64,000 bases of DNA from Stramonita haemastoma (GCA_030674155.1 CM060335.1:46007002-46071001), one strand, 5' to 3'; positions 47,965 through 60,010 are shown, counted from the first letter of the stretch. A program made the numbers and translations. Notes: generated by a model from the sequence alone, not told the origin.

Positions 47965-48080
47965 TCCTGGAGGACAGTGAACAATGGTGTCTGTTTTAGT
48001 TTAGAAATCAGCAGTGTTTTCCATGGACAGTGAACAATGGTGTCTGTTTTAGTTTAGAAATCAGCTGTGTTTTCCATGGC
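47965..48080. repeat. About 63-bp direct duplication
   Basis: 'ggacagtgaacaatggtgtc' followed by 'tgttttagtttagaaatcag' occurs twice. Confidence 0.9.
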
Positions 48081-48426
48081 TTCAGTTTTAGCACTGGGAG
48101 GTGGAGGTGACAGTAGAGCACAGCCACTTTTGTCAAAAATTATTGCGCCAGAGAAAGGCAGGCGTTTTCTTTCTGAATCGTGTCGTATGAAGCGAAAATG
48201 TGTTGTGCTGTGCCTGACAGAGATAGGCAGGCGTTTTCTTTCGGAATCGTGTCGTATGAAGCGAAAATGTGTCGTGCTGTATCTGACAGAGAAAGGCAGG
48301 CGTTTTCTTTCTGAATTGTGTCGTATGAAGCGAAAATGTGTCGCGCTGTACCTGACAAGTCGGGGCCCAGCACATCCAACTTTGGCAAGGGAGAGAATTG
48401 AAATCTTGTTGATGTTAATGGGCTGA
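48067..48426 (+). other. Open frame with three 23-residue repeats
   Basis: 119 codons start MFSMASVLALGGGGDSRAQP. Three copies of a 69-bp unit follow (48152-48360), each encoding GRRFLSESCRMKRKCVVLYL-type peptides, and then a unique end RGPAHPTLARERIEILLMLM. The unit length is a multiple of three and no stop occurs in any copy. Differences between units include both silent and replacing changes, so selection is not evident. The minus strand is also open. I do not recognise the peptide; a minisatellite is the simpler reading. Confidence 0.25.
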
Positions 48427-48734
48427 AGTTAAAAGTTGTTTGGAATTCTGCTGTAGCACCATACCAGTGGTCAAACTGAAGCTGTGGACAGTGTTACTTT
48501 GTTTCATCATCATTCCCCCTTCCCCCCAAATATAAAACATTCCAGTACTGATCCATAACATCATCATTCCCTCCTCCCCCTCCTGCTTGCATCCCTGTGA
48601 AGGGGACTTGCCAGCACACATGGTGTTGCCTGTTTGTGAGGTGTGTGAGTGAGTGTTCAGGAGTGTGTTATACATTTGGTGTGACAGTGAGTGTGCAGGA
48701 GTGTGTTGTACACTTAAAAACTTTTTATTCCTAT

Positions 48735-48845
48735 GCTGGAGCTCTGAGGTTCACCAACAGTGAGATTATTACAACTGTGACCATTTTTGTGTCCATTGTG
48801 AAAGCGGACTAATTCTAACTTGGGACATGTGTTATAAATGGGTCA
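48735..48845 (-). mobile_element. SINE-C 3' tail, minus strand
   Basis: 'ctctgaggttcaccaacagt', 'gaccatttttgtgtccattg', 'tgaaagcggactaattctaa'. The head is missing; it borders the satellite that follows. Confidence 0.6.
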
Positions 48846-48849
48846 TCAA

Positions 48850-51192
48850 AATGGGACATTGCTGAAATACATCCATGACACTACACAACACTGCTAAAAT
48901 AGATTCTTGACACCACACTACACTGCTAAAATAAACATGTAAAACTACAGTGCACCTACATTGCTAAACTAAATCCTTAAAACTGCACTTAACTGGACAA
49001 AAACTTAATCCATACTCTTTCTTACACTGATAAAGAAAATCCATACTACAATCGCACTGGTAAAAAGATTTTTTTTTAAAACTATATTAAACCTACACTG
49101 GTATAATAGACCCTCAAAACTGCACCCACAAATAAAATAAAACTTGGTGGCATACACTGCTAAAAGAAACACATAAAACAATACACACTTATAAACTTCT
49201 AAAACTGTACTTTGCGAAAATAAGCCCACAACACTACACTACACTTGTACTCAAAATAAAAGAATTTGATTTGAACTGCAAAAACTAAAGCCCAAAACTT
49301 TGCTGTAAAAAATCTGTATACTACACTTTCTTGCACAGCCCAAATCCATGAGACTACACTAAACTTGTACTATTAAAACTATACTTTGCTACAATAAGCC
49401 CACAGCACTACTCTACACTTGTACTGGAAGTAAAAGAATTTGATTTGTTTGGATTTGCACTGCTGAAACTGAAGCAAAAATATCTATAAGCTACACTCTT
49501 CTCTTGTACAGCCCAAATCCATAAAACTACACTGAACTTGTATAGGAAAAATCCATAAAACAAGATGCACTGCTAAAATCCATAAATCTACACTTGATTC
49601 TACTAAAAAGTAAACCTATAATGGCTCTTATAACAAAAAATTTTGGGGGGTGTTCTGCTGCTTAACCTTGAGGTTAAGGGTAAGTGTATACCTTTTTTAA
49701 TGCCACCCCCCCTTCCCACTCTCCTGTCCAATTTAGATGGCTGTATTCCGACTTTAAGGGATGGTGTTTAAACATTACACCTGTGTACATGCATTAGGAT
49801 TTTGTCGTCCATGCCTACCCCCACCAAATGGGTTTTTAGAATGTTTGTGCAAGATTGTGTGCATTTGCACACAGGGCCTTGGTGGAAAGACCTCGACATT
49901 CAGTTTGATTTTTCTCATTATACTGGGAATCAAAAAGCAAGGCTAGGACTCTAACCCAGAGCCTGGCAGATGACTTGTTGGGCAGAGGATGTCTTGACTG
50001 ATCTGCCATCTTCCTCCTGACACTGCTGAAATAAAAGGAGATGGTTTACATTGCTGAAGTATAACCACATGCACTGCAGAAATTCATCACCTATAAAACC
50101 GCTAAATTTATACTGCTAAAAATAAACCAATAAAACTGCACAAACTACATCTTTGCTGCTACAAAATGAACCTATAAAACTGCACTATATCTACACTTAA
50201 AGAAACAAAAAAGCACTACATCTACACTGGTGTAAAATAAAACTTTTAAAACTGCACAGCTAAATGGATAGTTGCATTACGCCTACACTGCTATAAAAAA
50301 ATTAAAAAAACCTTCAAACTTGCTATATAGATAAACCTTCAAATTCATAATAACTGCTAAAAGTGTACCTTTAAAACTACAATAATTATTGCCATTGAGA
50401 GAACTATAAAACTGCACAACATCTACAGGGCTAAAAGTAAAGCTAGTGCACTACTTGCAGACAATACACTGTTCAAAGTAAAAACCTACATGCACACTTC
50501 TAAAACTTAAAACCTATAATCTACTACATGTACAGACCCAAAAGTAAAAAACAGCAAACTGCAATGGGATAAACTGGGCAGTTTTACTTGTAAAATTGTG
50601 TTACACCTACTGTTGAAAAAACAACACTGAACTGCATCTACACAAAAAGTAAGAACCTATAAAACTGTACTACAGCCCACTAAAGTTAGAAACTTGTAAA
50701 GCTGCACTGCAGTATACTAAAAAAAAATTTTTAAACCGACCAAAAAAAGAGAAAAAAACATAGACTTTAAGTAAAAACCTATAAAACTGCACTACACATA
50801 AACTTTTAGAATCTATGAAACCACTAAACCTACACCACTAAAAGTAAAAACAAATAAAACTGCACTACACCTGTACCACTTGAGTAAAAAGCTGTCCAAC
50901 TGCACTACACCTACATTGCTAAAAGTTAGAACAGCACTACACCTATACTAATAGTAAACACCTATGAAACTGCACAATGCCTACACTAAAAATAAATATA
51001 AAACTACCTACACTGCTGAAAGTAAAAACTTATAAAACTGCGCTACACCTATATTAAAAGTAGAAACCTATGAAACAGCACTACACCTACACTACTAAAA
51101 GTAAAAGCTTAAATGTACACCTACGTTAAAAGTAAAAACCTATAAAAACTGCACTACACCTAAACTACTAAAATGCAAAGCTATAAACCTGC
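48850..51192. repeat. Degenerate satellite, left part
   Basis: Imperfect units of about 35-40 bases around 'aaaacctataaaactgcact', 'acacctacactgctaaaat' continue for kilobases with no coding frame. Variants cluster locally. The block is interrupted by a SINE-B (49737-50035) and resumes after the LINE at 51193-53817. Confidence 0.88.
49737..50035 (-). mobile_element. SINE-B, near full length, minus strand, in the satellite
   Basis: The minus strand begins 'aggaggaagatggcagatca', then B-box-like 'ctctgggttagagtcctagc', 'aaggccctgtgtgcaaatgc', 'acacaggtgtaatgtttaaa', 'caccatcccttaaagtcgga', 'atacagccatc'. Satellite units flank both sides. Confidence 0.72.
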
Positions 51193-53817
51193 TCACTCTC
51201 ACTCACTCACTCAGTCCCATGTCCCAAAGGACGTAGGGGGGACATGAGAGAAGACGCAACGGAGATCTTTTTCCATGCTTCACGATCCTGTGTGGCTTGT
51301 AGAAGGCGTTGCAGGGGTTGGGCAGTCCAGTCTTTGATGTTGTCAACCCACGATTTCTTTTGGCGGCCTCTTCTTCTCTTGCCCTCGACTGTTCCTTGCA
51401 AGATGGTTTTTGCTAGGGTGTTGTGTCTTGTGGTGTGACCAAACCACATCAGCTTTCTCCTCTTTATGGTGGAGAGCAAAGGCTCTTGGGGGCCCACACG
51501 CTTTTTGATTTCTTCTTTCACATAGTTATTGGTCTTGTGTTCTTTGTATGATATTTTGAGGAGTCTTCTGTGGCACTTGTTCTCGAATGCTTGGATTCTT
51601 CTCTCTAACTCTGCTGTCAGAGTCCATGATTCACAGCCATATAGGAGGATAGATATCACGAGGGATTTGTAGAGGTGGTATTTGGTGCAGAAGCTGATGA
51701 TGTTGCTTCTGATGATCCTCTGGAGTCTGACTAGAGCAGATGTTGCTGTTGCAATGCAAGCTTTCACCTCATTGTTTGATGTGCCATCTTTTGTTAGGAT
51801 GGAGCCTAAGTATTTGAATTGGCTCACCTCTTCCAATATTTCTCCATTCATCTTTATTTCCGTGCTGTCATTACTCGCGCTGTTGACCATGATCTTCGAT
51901 TTCTCTGTACTGACCTCCATGCCGTATGCGCTCGCTCGATCTGTTAAATTGTCTGTGAGGAATTGCAGTTCTTGTTTGCTGCTGCCCATGAGGTCAATGT
52001 CATCTGCAAATCTGAGATTGCTAAGGGCTCTTCCACCAATGGAGATGGAAGTGTGATGGTTTTGCAGTGTCTCTGTCATGATGTTTTCGAGGAAGAGGTT
52101 GAAGAGTACAGGTGAGAGAAGGCAGCCCTGGCGGACTCCAACCGTGGTCTTGAAGAACTCGCCCACGTGATTGTTCATGAAAACTGCACTTCTTGCATTC
52201 TCGTACAGAGCCTTGATGACTTCAATTAGGCAGTTGTCAATGTTGAAGTGCCTGAGTACTTGCCAGAGGCCGTCATGCCATACCCTGTCAAAGGCCTTTT
52301 TGAAGTCTATAAAATTGTGGTACAAGTCTTTTTGGTGTTGGAGATGCTTCTCTATCAGAATTCTCAGGTTGAAAATTTGTTCCATTGTGCTGCGTTTTGG
52401 TCTAAAGCCCGCTTGTTCTTCTGCCAGGAGTTTTTCTGCTTGGTTTTTCAATCTGTTGAGGACTACCTGCAGCATGATCTTGCTAGGATGGCTTATGAGA
52501 CTGATGGTTCTGTAGTTCTGACATTGCTTGAGGTTTCCTTTCTTTGGCAGGGGTATTACAAGAGACTGTGTCCATTCTTTTGGCCATTCTTTGGTGTCGT
52601 GGATCTTCTGACAAAGTTCTGTGAATCGCCTTGCTGTTTCATTCCCTCCATTTTTTATGAGTTCAGCTGGGATGTTATCGATTCCAGGGGACTTCCCCTT
52701 CTTCAATTGTTTAATAGCTGTGTCTACTTCACACCTTTATCTTTGGTGGGTCTTTATCTTGGTGTTCAGGGGTTTGTTGGAAACTATGTTGGTATCTGGG
52801 CGTAGTGGGTAGTTATACAATCCCTCACAGTATTCTGTCCAGCGTTGGAGGATGGCATTGTTTTCCGTTAAAAGATTTCCTTCTTTGTCTTCAATAACAG
52901 AGGCTTTAGGCTGTGTGGTTTTAGTTAGTGCTTTCAGAGTGTTGTAAGCTGTTTTGCTGTTTCCCTTGGCCATTCCATCTTCGATGTTGTTGCATTGTTC
53001 TTCTATCCACGCTTCTTTGGCTTCTCTCATCTTTTTCCTCACTTCTCTGTGGCTATCCATGTACTTGTTGTTGGCTTCTTGACTTGTGAACTTTTGCTTC
53101 TTAAGTTCTCTTCTTTTGTCGCAGAGGTCAAGAACCTCATTTGTCACCCAGGGTTGTTTCTTTGTTCTGCTTCTGCCTAATGTTTCTTCTGCTGCTGTCG
53201 TTAGCACTTCTTTGATATTGTTGGCTAGTGTGTTCACATCATTGTCAATGGCTGTGAGTGCGGCGAACTTTCCTCCAATGTTGGCTTGGAAGATCTCAAC
53301 CACTGTTGGGTCTTTGAGTTTTTCCAGGTCGAATCTTATGCGTGGGCTTTTTGGCTGTTGTTTTGCTTTCAGTTTCAGCCTGATGGTGGTAAGTACAAGG
53401 TCGTGGTCACTGCCAATGTCAGCTCCTGGGAATGTTCTTGTATTTGCCTTGTTTATGCTGGATTTGAATCTTTGGGGTGACAGAATGTAATCAATTTGAT
53501 TATGAATCAGACCATTTGGTGAGTGCCAGGTTGATGTTCTAGATGGCTTGTGAGGGTGGAGTGTGTTAGCCAGAGTTAGTTTGTGCTTCTTTGCGAATTC
53601 CAGCAGCCGCTGTCCTCTGTCATTTGTTTCTCCCAGTCCAAAGCGTCCTGTGGTTCCTGCCCAGGTGTCATAGGCATCAGGTCCCACCTTAGCATTCCAA
53701 TCGCCTTCCACAATAAGGATGGCTTTTTTGGGCGTTTTGGAGATGACGTTTTCAAGTTCTTCATAGAATTCTTCTATCTGGTCATCATCGTAGTCAGATG
53801 TTGGAGCATACACTTGG
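51193..53817 (-). mobile_element. RTE-like LINE, 5' truncated, with 10-bp target duplication
   Basis: Flanked by 'ataaacctgc' at 51183-51192 and 53818-53827, both within satellite units. A nearby satellite duplicate at about 56160 shows the same site empty. The minus-strand 3' end runs 'gggactgagtgagtgagtga' then 'gagtgag', a short (TGAG)n tail, with the stop codon inside it. The 5' end (53817) lies within the endonuclease domain, so the N-terminal part was never copied. These are hallmarks of target-primed reverse transcription. Confidence 0.92.
51207..53817 (-). pseudogene. LINE endonuclease-reverse transcriptase ORF, one nonsense codon
   Basis: One continuous minus-strand frame of about 869 codons, broken only by TAA at 52737-52739. 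The first part holds the C-terminal half of an AP-like endonuclease: EGDWNAKVG (about residue 37), LIHNQIDYIL and IGSDHDLVLT, with the catalytic D, N, D and H visible. A basic coiled linker (KKMREAKEAWIEEQ) follows. The RT carries KSPGIDNIPAEL, PLPKKGN, EQAGFRPKRS, FIDFKKAFDRVWH, VGVRQGCLLSPVLFN, the FADD box and FKYLGSI. The C-terminus has LLYGCESWTL and LMWFGHTTRH. There is no RNase H. Such enzymes nick target DNA and copy their RNA in place. The missing N-terminus and the stop mean this copy is not autonomous, but decay is slight. Family assignment (RTE-like) is from overall motif style. Confidence 0.88.
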
Positions 53818-53827
53818 ATAAACCTGC

Positions 53828-54122
53828 ACTACACTTAAATTAAAATAACCTATAAAACTGCACTACACCTAAGCTACTAAAATAAAATAAACCTGTACTT
53901 CACTAAACTACAACAACAACAAAATTTTAAACCCTGCACTTACCTAAACTACTAACATAATTTTTTTTTTTTTAAAACAAACAATGAAACTGCACAACAC
54001 ATTAGCTTCTAGAATAAAAACCTACAAAACTGTGCTACACCTGAACAAAAAACCCTTATAACTGCACTACACCTGAACTAAACTACAATATATGAATACA
54101 TATATGAATACATATATGAATA
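53828..54122. repeat. Satellite, middle part (unit A)
   Basis: 'taaattaaaataacctataa', 'cacaacacattagcttctag', 'cctgaactaaactacaatat'. It matches 56166-56420 in order, showing a tandem duplication of about 0.55-0.6 kb. Confidence 0.88.
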
Positions 54123-55877
54123 TGTAACCCCCCTCACAAAACGTATTTTTGTGTTTGGTGTTACTAAGCGCTAGGTTCAGTAACTCCCTTGTAGAGTTGA
54201 GTGATCGCCCCTTAAAAAAGAGTGCGTATCGGGATTTCTGTTTTTAAATCTCACTTCCTGCCTGGGCCTAGTGAGGGAAGGGAGCGTGACAGAGACTCGC
54301 TCCTGAGTCTAGATGTTCCTGATTAAGGTTTGTTTTATTTTTTAACTTCGTTTTTGATCAAACTATCTGTTTAAGCCAATTTCAGCTTAATTCAGAATAG
54401 TTTTGGAAGGTTCAGGAAGTCTATATGTTTGATTTAATTTCACAGGCTTTCAACCTGTGAATTAACAGTGAACGTAACTTCGTACGTACAACGTACGTGA
54501 TCGCTTCGAACAAAGGAAGCGTGGGTTAAATTTTGGCGCGATCATGGTCCTTGTTGTAAGATTAATTTGTGGTAGAATATTGTTTAGCTATTATTAAAAT
54601 GCTAGAAATATTCTAGTGTGGCTTTACACTACAAATATATGGGTGTGAAGGCCTTTTTCTATCATTAAGAATGGTGATTTATTTATAATAAATCATGTAG
54701 CAATTTTAAAACAAGTAATGGCATTGGAATGTCATTGTGGACATTTATTTAAAATAAATTAGTCCCTTTTATTAATGTTGCACAGTTTCATAGGATGGAC
54801 CATCCTCTGTCCTAAAGTAAATGAGACATGTTGTGAGACAAGTTATTAAAATTATGTAGTGATGATTTTATTATTAGAATTGTGATTTATTTGTGATAAA
54901 TCATTTAGTAATTCTAGAATGGGTGAAATGGCATTGGAATGTCATTGTGGACATTTATTTAAAGTAAATTAGTCCTTCTTATTAATTAATGCTTGCACAG
55001 TTTCATAGGATAGACCATCATCTGTCCTAAAGTAAATGAGACATGTTGGGATGCTTGCACAGTTTCATAGGATGGACCATCATCTGTTCTAAAGTAAATG
55101 AAACGTGTGTAATACTAACTACTAAAATTATGAAATAATTTTAGAGGTGATGTTAGATTGTTCTGAGAATATTTAATTCTCATGAGAATGGTAAATTGAA
55201 TAGGGTGAGAATGCCTTTTGGTAATTGAGCTGTGTTGTAAACAAGCTCAGTGATGGATGTTTTGTGGTGATGTTTTTTACAGTGTATGTTCTTTGATTAC
55301 AGGAACATCGTCATCGGTCTTCCCCTGTCACACCTGCTTTGCCCCATCGTTAAATCTCCACCCCTACTTATGGTTGTCTTTATTAATGGCCTTGATCTGA
55401 GATTGATCACTGATTCTATTTTTGGTATTTGACTGGATAGAATATATTTTTTGTTTTTAATTGTACTTGTAGTACAATTAGTCAATTGGTGTTTTGTGTA
55501 ATGTGGTAGTGTTGTAGGTTGTGTTGTGGAATATATGTGGTAAACCCAATTCGCTCGGTCTGGAGTCGCATTGAATGAATGGTGTTATTCGTCACGTTCA
55601 GTGTGTTCAGTGTGGCTGCTGAGTGAGTTGAGGTTAGTTAATTTCACTTCACCTACTTTCCTACCTCTTCTATATTTTCTTTTCCCCTATTTTTCTACTA
55701 TCCTCTTTTCTATCCCCCCTTTATCACTCCCCGGCCCATAAGTAGCTGAGCCCTACTCTTCTTTAGGGTTACTGAAGAAAATAGGAATTAGTCTAGGACT
55801 CGTAAGATTTCCGGTACCGAATTAGACGGAACGGGAATTAGAGTGGCGACTTAGATAATTCCCGTGTAGGACCCTCT

Positions 55878-55880
<3 letters not shown>
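54123..55880. mobile_element. Solo LTR candidate (1,758 bp)
   Basis: Begins TGTAACCCCCCTCAC and ends GACCCTCTACA (TG...CA), flanked by AATA at 54119-54122 and 55881-55884. The matching satellite unit near 56420 lacks this DNA, so the whole block is one insertion. It has no long coding frame and no second copy of its ends inside, which favours a solo LTR over a full retrotransposon. Composition differs from the flanking satellite. Internal duplications are listed separately. Orientation is uncertain; the plus strand is favoured by the TGTAACCCCCC start. Confidence 0.65.
54674..55115. repeat. About 210-bp tandem duplication inside the LTR
   Basis: 'ggcattggaatgtcattgtg', 'gacatttatttaaaataaat' and 'gcacagtttcataggatgga' recur 208-216 bases apart (54674 and 54882 starts). 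The last block repeats a third time 62 bases further on (54991 and 55053). Confidence 0.9.
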
Positions 55881-55955
<75 letters not shown>

Positions 55956-56067
55956 CTACTTGAATAAAAACCTACAAAACTGCACTACACATGGACTAAA
56001 AAAAACAACAACTGCACTACACCTTTAAAAAAAATTTAAAAGCCCATAAAAGTACACTACACCTACA
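55881..56067. repeat. (AT)n and satellite, end of unit A
   Basis: About 70 bases of AT, then 'ataactacttgaataaaaac', 'ctacaaaactgcactacaca', which matches 56582-56640. Confidence 0.9.
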
Positions 56068-57215
<1,148 letters not shown>

Positions 57216-57220
57216 AATCT

Positions 57221-57515
57221 ATCCCCGTTGATTCCGGTCCAGGAGATTTTTCTCCTGGAGTTAACATCAGTGCTGACTCCACTCTCCCCAAAAGTCCTTC
57301 GGATGAGACTATAAACCGAGGCCTCGTGTGCGAACACACGCAGAACATCTTGCAGCACACGTTAAATCCTGTTCCGCTTTTAGTAAGAGTAGGCCATCGT
57401 GTGCCGGTGGAACAGATGACATTTACAAAACTGCATACAGACGGGGACTGGATGTTAAAAAAAAAAAGCACAAGAGTGCTTATCCCATTATCCTCGATAA
57501 AAAGAATTTTAAAAA
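57221..57515 (+). mobile_element. SINE-A copy, plus strand
   Basis: B-box-like 'ccgttgattccggtcc', 'gagttaacatcagtgctgac', core 'cggatgagactataaaccga', 'taaatcctgttccgcttttа'-type block, 'acggggactggatg', tail 'gcacaagagtgcttatccca', 'ttatcctcgataaaaagaat', then (TCAA)n leading into the TCTA tract. Confidence 0.85.
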
Positions 57516-57534
57516 TCAATCAATCAATCAATCA

Positions 57535-57575
<41 letters not shown>

Positions 57576-57576
57576 C

Positions 57577-57619
<43 letters not shown>

Positions 57620-57620
57620 C

Positions 57621-57704
<84 letters not shown>
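57516..57704. repeat. (TCAA)n then (TCTA)n microsatellite
   Basis: Five TCAA units, then about 160 bases of TCTA with TACC and TGTC interruptions. It lies between a SINE-A 3' end and a LINE 3' end, both of which end in short-period repeats. Confidence 0.97.
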
Positions 57705-57915
57705 TAGTCTGGCGACCGTGGGAGCACCCCTGAAGACTTGACAACCAGTTCCCTCCATTCCTCTCTCTGTTCTGCCTTTCTCAGGGTTTTGTTCAGTTCT
57801 AGGCCTGTCCATTCGCTGTTGTCCTCCCATCTCTTCTTTGGTCTGTCTCTTTTTCTTCCTCCTTGGACAGTGCCTTGCAGTATTGATTTTGCTAGTCCTA
57901 TTGCTTTTGCTATCA
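57704..57915 (-). pseudogene. LINE C-terminal fragment, minus strand
   Basis: The minus-strand frame reads GLAKSILQGTVQGGRKRDRP then KKRWEDNSEWTGLELNKTLR and [20 protein letters not shown] before the stop, with the (GATA)n tract directly after. This is the conserved C-terminal end of RTE/L2-like LINE proteins: the 'K.iLqGtv.GgR.RgR...rWeDNi.eWtgl' block. It is close in style to, but distinct from, the copy at 51207 (SILQ/TILQGTV shared). It is 5' truncated after about 65 residues; one codon of the usual DNI is lost. The reverse transcriptase is not present. Confidence 0.8.
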
Positions 57916-57947
57916 ATAAAATAGATGTGTAAAAATATGTTACTGTT

Positions 57948-58036
57948 ACATTGCACAAAACTGCATACACACGGGGACCGGATGAACAAAAGCACATGAT
58001 TGCTTATTCTGTTATCCTCGATATAAAAGAATTTTT
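57948..58036 (+). mobile_element. SINE-A 3' fragment
   Basis: 'gcacaaaactgcatacacac', 'ggggaccggatgaacaaaag', 'cacatgattgcttattctgt', 'tatcctcgatataaaagaat'. Confidence 0.75.
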
Positions 58037-58045
58037 TAAAATATA

Positions 58046-58573
58046 TACCGTAAAATCCCTAGCATAAGCCCACCATCTGGCAAACACCCACCCCCCACTT
58101 TGGGCCAAAAGTTCTGCACAGGGTAACTACCTAGCAAACGCCCACCCTGCTTCTTTGTCCCCTCTCCTCACTCCCACCCACCCCCAACAACGTGAATTAA
58201 AATTACGTCATGCTTTTTCCATTGACGTCTTTTGTCTGTCAGTGACATACCGGTACTTTGACAACGCTTCATGATGGCCAGAAGTTGGTTCTTGAATCTC
58301 TCTGTGCCATTTTTGCAAAATGCTGAATGTCTTGAATGTCCTCGTTGGCCTTCTTTGCCTCAAAGTCCCCTTTTTTTCTATTTTCCTTCACTTCTACTCA
58401 CATGACCTAACTTACATGCTTTGGGGGTTTGTATTCACTCAATTACAGGGTTGAACACAAAAATTACTTTTTGCAAAGGTGCCTCTCCCTAGCAAACGCC
58501 CACCCCCCAATTTTGCCCTAAATCAGTGCACAGGGGGGGGGGGGGGGGGGGCGTATGCTAGGGATTTTACGGG
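58046..58573 (+). mobile_element. Pogo-like DNA transposon, copy 2, internally deleted (about 528 bp)
   Basis: Same termini ('taccgtaaaatccctagcat' and 'atgctagggattttacggg') and the same flanking subterminal DNA as 38261-39170. It jumps from 'ttgcaaaatgctgaatgtct' straight to 'cctcgttggccttctttgcc', losing the block of about 300 bp that encodes the transposase DNA-binding region. A G run of about 19 lies near the right end. Confidence 0.82.
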
Positions 58574-58687
58574 TATATATATATTGCTAAAATAAACACA
58601 TCCATAATACCATGCTACAGTTACACTGCTAAAATATCTACATGGATCACACTACAGTTATACTGCTAAAATTTATATTATGTATAT

Positions 58688-58711
58688 ATGATATATACAT
58701 ATATATATATG

Positions 58712-58793
<82 letters not shown>
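58688..58793. repeat. (AT)n microsatellite
   Basis: AT dinucleotides with GATATATACATA interruptions, in a last patch of satellite-like DNA. Confidence 0.97.
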
Positions 58794-58795
<2 letters not shown>

Positions 58796-59178
58796 ATAAC
58801 ATTACACAGCAGACAGGGTATATAGCTAAAATGAAAAATCAGCAGTACACGGTTATCTACTATTCACCCTCTTCTCTTTTCCCACAGAACCTTTCAAACG
58901 AAATAACACGAAGAATACTGTGGTTTTTATAATTCTCACCAGATGTGGACATAAATTTATACAAACTATCCCTGACCCCTCCTGCTCTAAAACCACCCCA
59001 CAGACTTTTACTGTTTTATTTTCTGTGAGGAACCGGTTCGACAGAGATAGCTGTACAGTTAAAGGGAAGCAACGCGTCAAATACTTCACATTAAAGAGTA
59101 CTAGAAAAGTGGCTTCCCTTTAATTGCTCGCCACGCTTCTTGTGAGACAATGGGAGACGACAGACGGAGCTGGAGTTT
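58796..59178. other. Unique-looking DNA with a 12-bp inverted repeat
   Basis: 'ttaaagggaagc' (59059-59070) and 'gcttccctttaa' (59112-59123) are exact complements with a loop of about 41 bases. No gene is recognised. It could be a small structured element or regulatory DNA; nothing else supports either. Confidence 0.4.
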
Positions 59179-59179
59179 C

Positions 59180-59278
59180 ATTCATTCTTTCTTTTATTTC
59201 AAGGATAATGGAATAAACACTCATGTGCTTTTTCTTTTTTTTTTTTTTACATCCAGTCCCCGTGTGTATACAGTTTTG
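59180..59278 (-). mobile_element. SINE-A 3' fragment, minus strand
   Basis: The minus strand reads 'actgtatacacacggggact', 'ggatgtaaaaaa', 'gcacatgagtgtttattcca', 'ttatccttgaaataaaagaa'. The 5' part is replaced by TG repeat. Confidence 0.8.
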
Positions 59279-59418
<140 letters not shown>

Positions 59419-59429
59419 GAGTCTATGCA

Positions 59430-60010
59430 CACTTGGTGATATTAGACTAAACAAACAAACAAAAACCCTACCATAAAATATTTACAGAAGACTTGGAAAT
59501 AATCCTAGCAACATCAGTAATCAACGGTTTTCGTGAAACTATATTCAATGGTTCCCTTTGAATTTCAATGCCATTTTCTTTGTAAACTGAATTAAAAATT
59601 GAACATTGAAAAAGAATATGTTCACAAGATGGCTAATGGCTCAGAACAGGAGCAAGTTACACTTCGAGAATATTTGGTCTTCCAAGAATTTAATCGCGAC
59701 TTATAAATGATGTTAGTGATATGTCTTGGATAGCCTAGTATTTCTAATTTCCCATGGAAGTTATTCTTGTGTACTGATTTTCCAATAATGAATTAATTCA
59801 CGAAATCATTTTTAATTTATGAGCTGGCAATATCTTTTCGCACCTTGTTGCAAATTTCTGCTATTTCATTCCAGTATTACGCAGTGAGAGGAATCAGCAA
59901 AAATCTATTCCGATACCTTTTGTCATGATACAATGTATCAGATATTTTATTTCAAATAATAAATCTGTCCTTACTTTTGAGCTCCAATCTTGTAAACTAT
60001 ATAGTACAGA
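59430..60010 (-). pseudogene. I-type LINE C-terminal fragment, minus strand
   Basis: In one minus-strand frame I read PRHITNIIYKSRLNSWKTKY followed by SRSVTCSCSEP, and in another CEHILFQCSIFNSVYKENGI followed by EIQREPLNIVSRKPLITDVA. The 'RLN..KTK(Y/F)' block matches the end of the I-type LINE at 43665-45600 (RLRLNALKTKF), and 'C.C...CEHILF.C' is the usual C-terminal Cys/His motif of this LINE group. Many stops and shifts make it a fossil. It is 5' truncated near the TG tract at 60050. Confidence 0.5.

Noticed and set aside
52248..52805. 185-codon plus-strand frame inside the LINE
   Set aside because: Shadow of the minus-strand reverse transcriptase frame.
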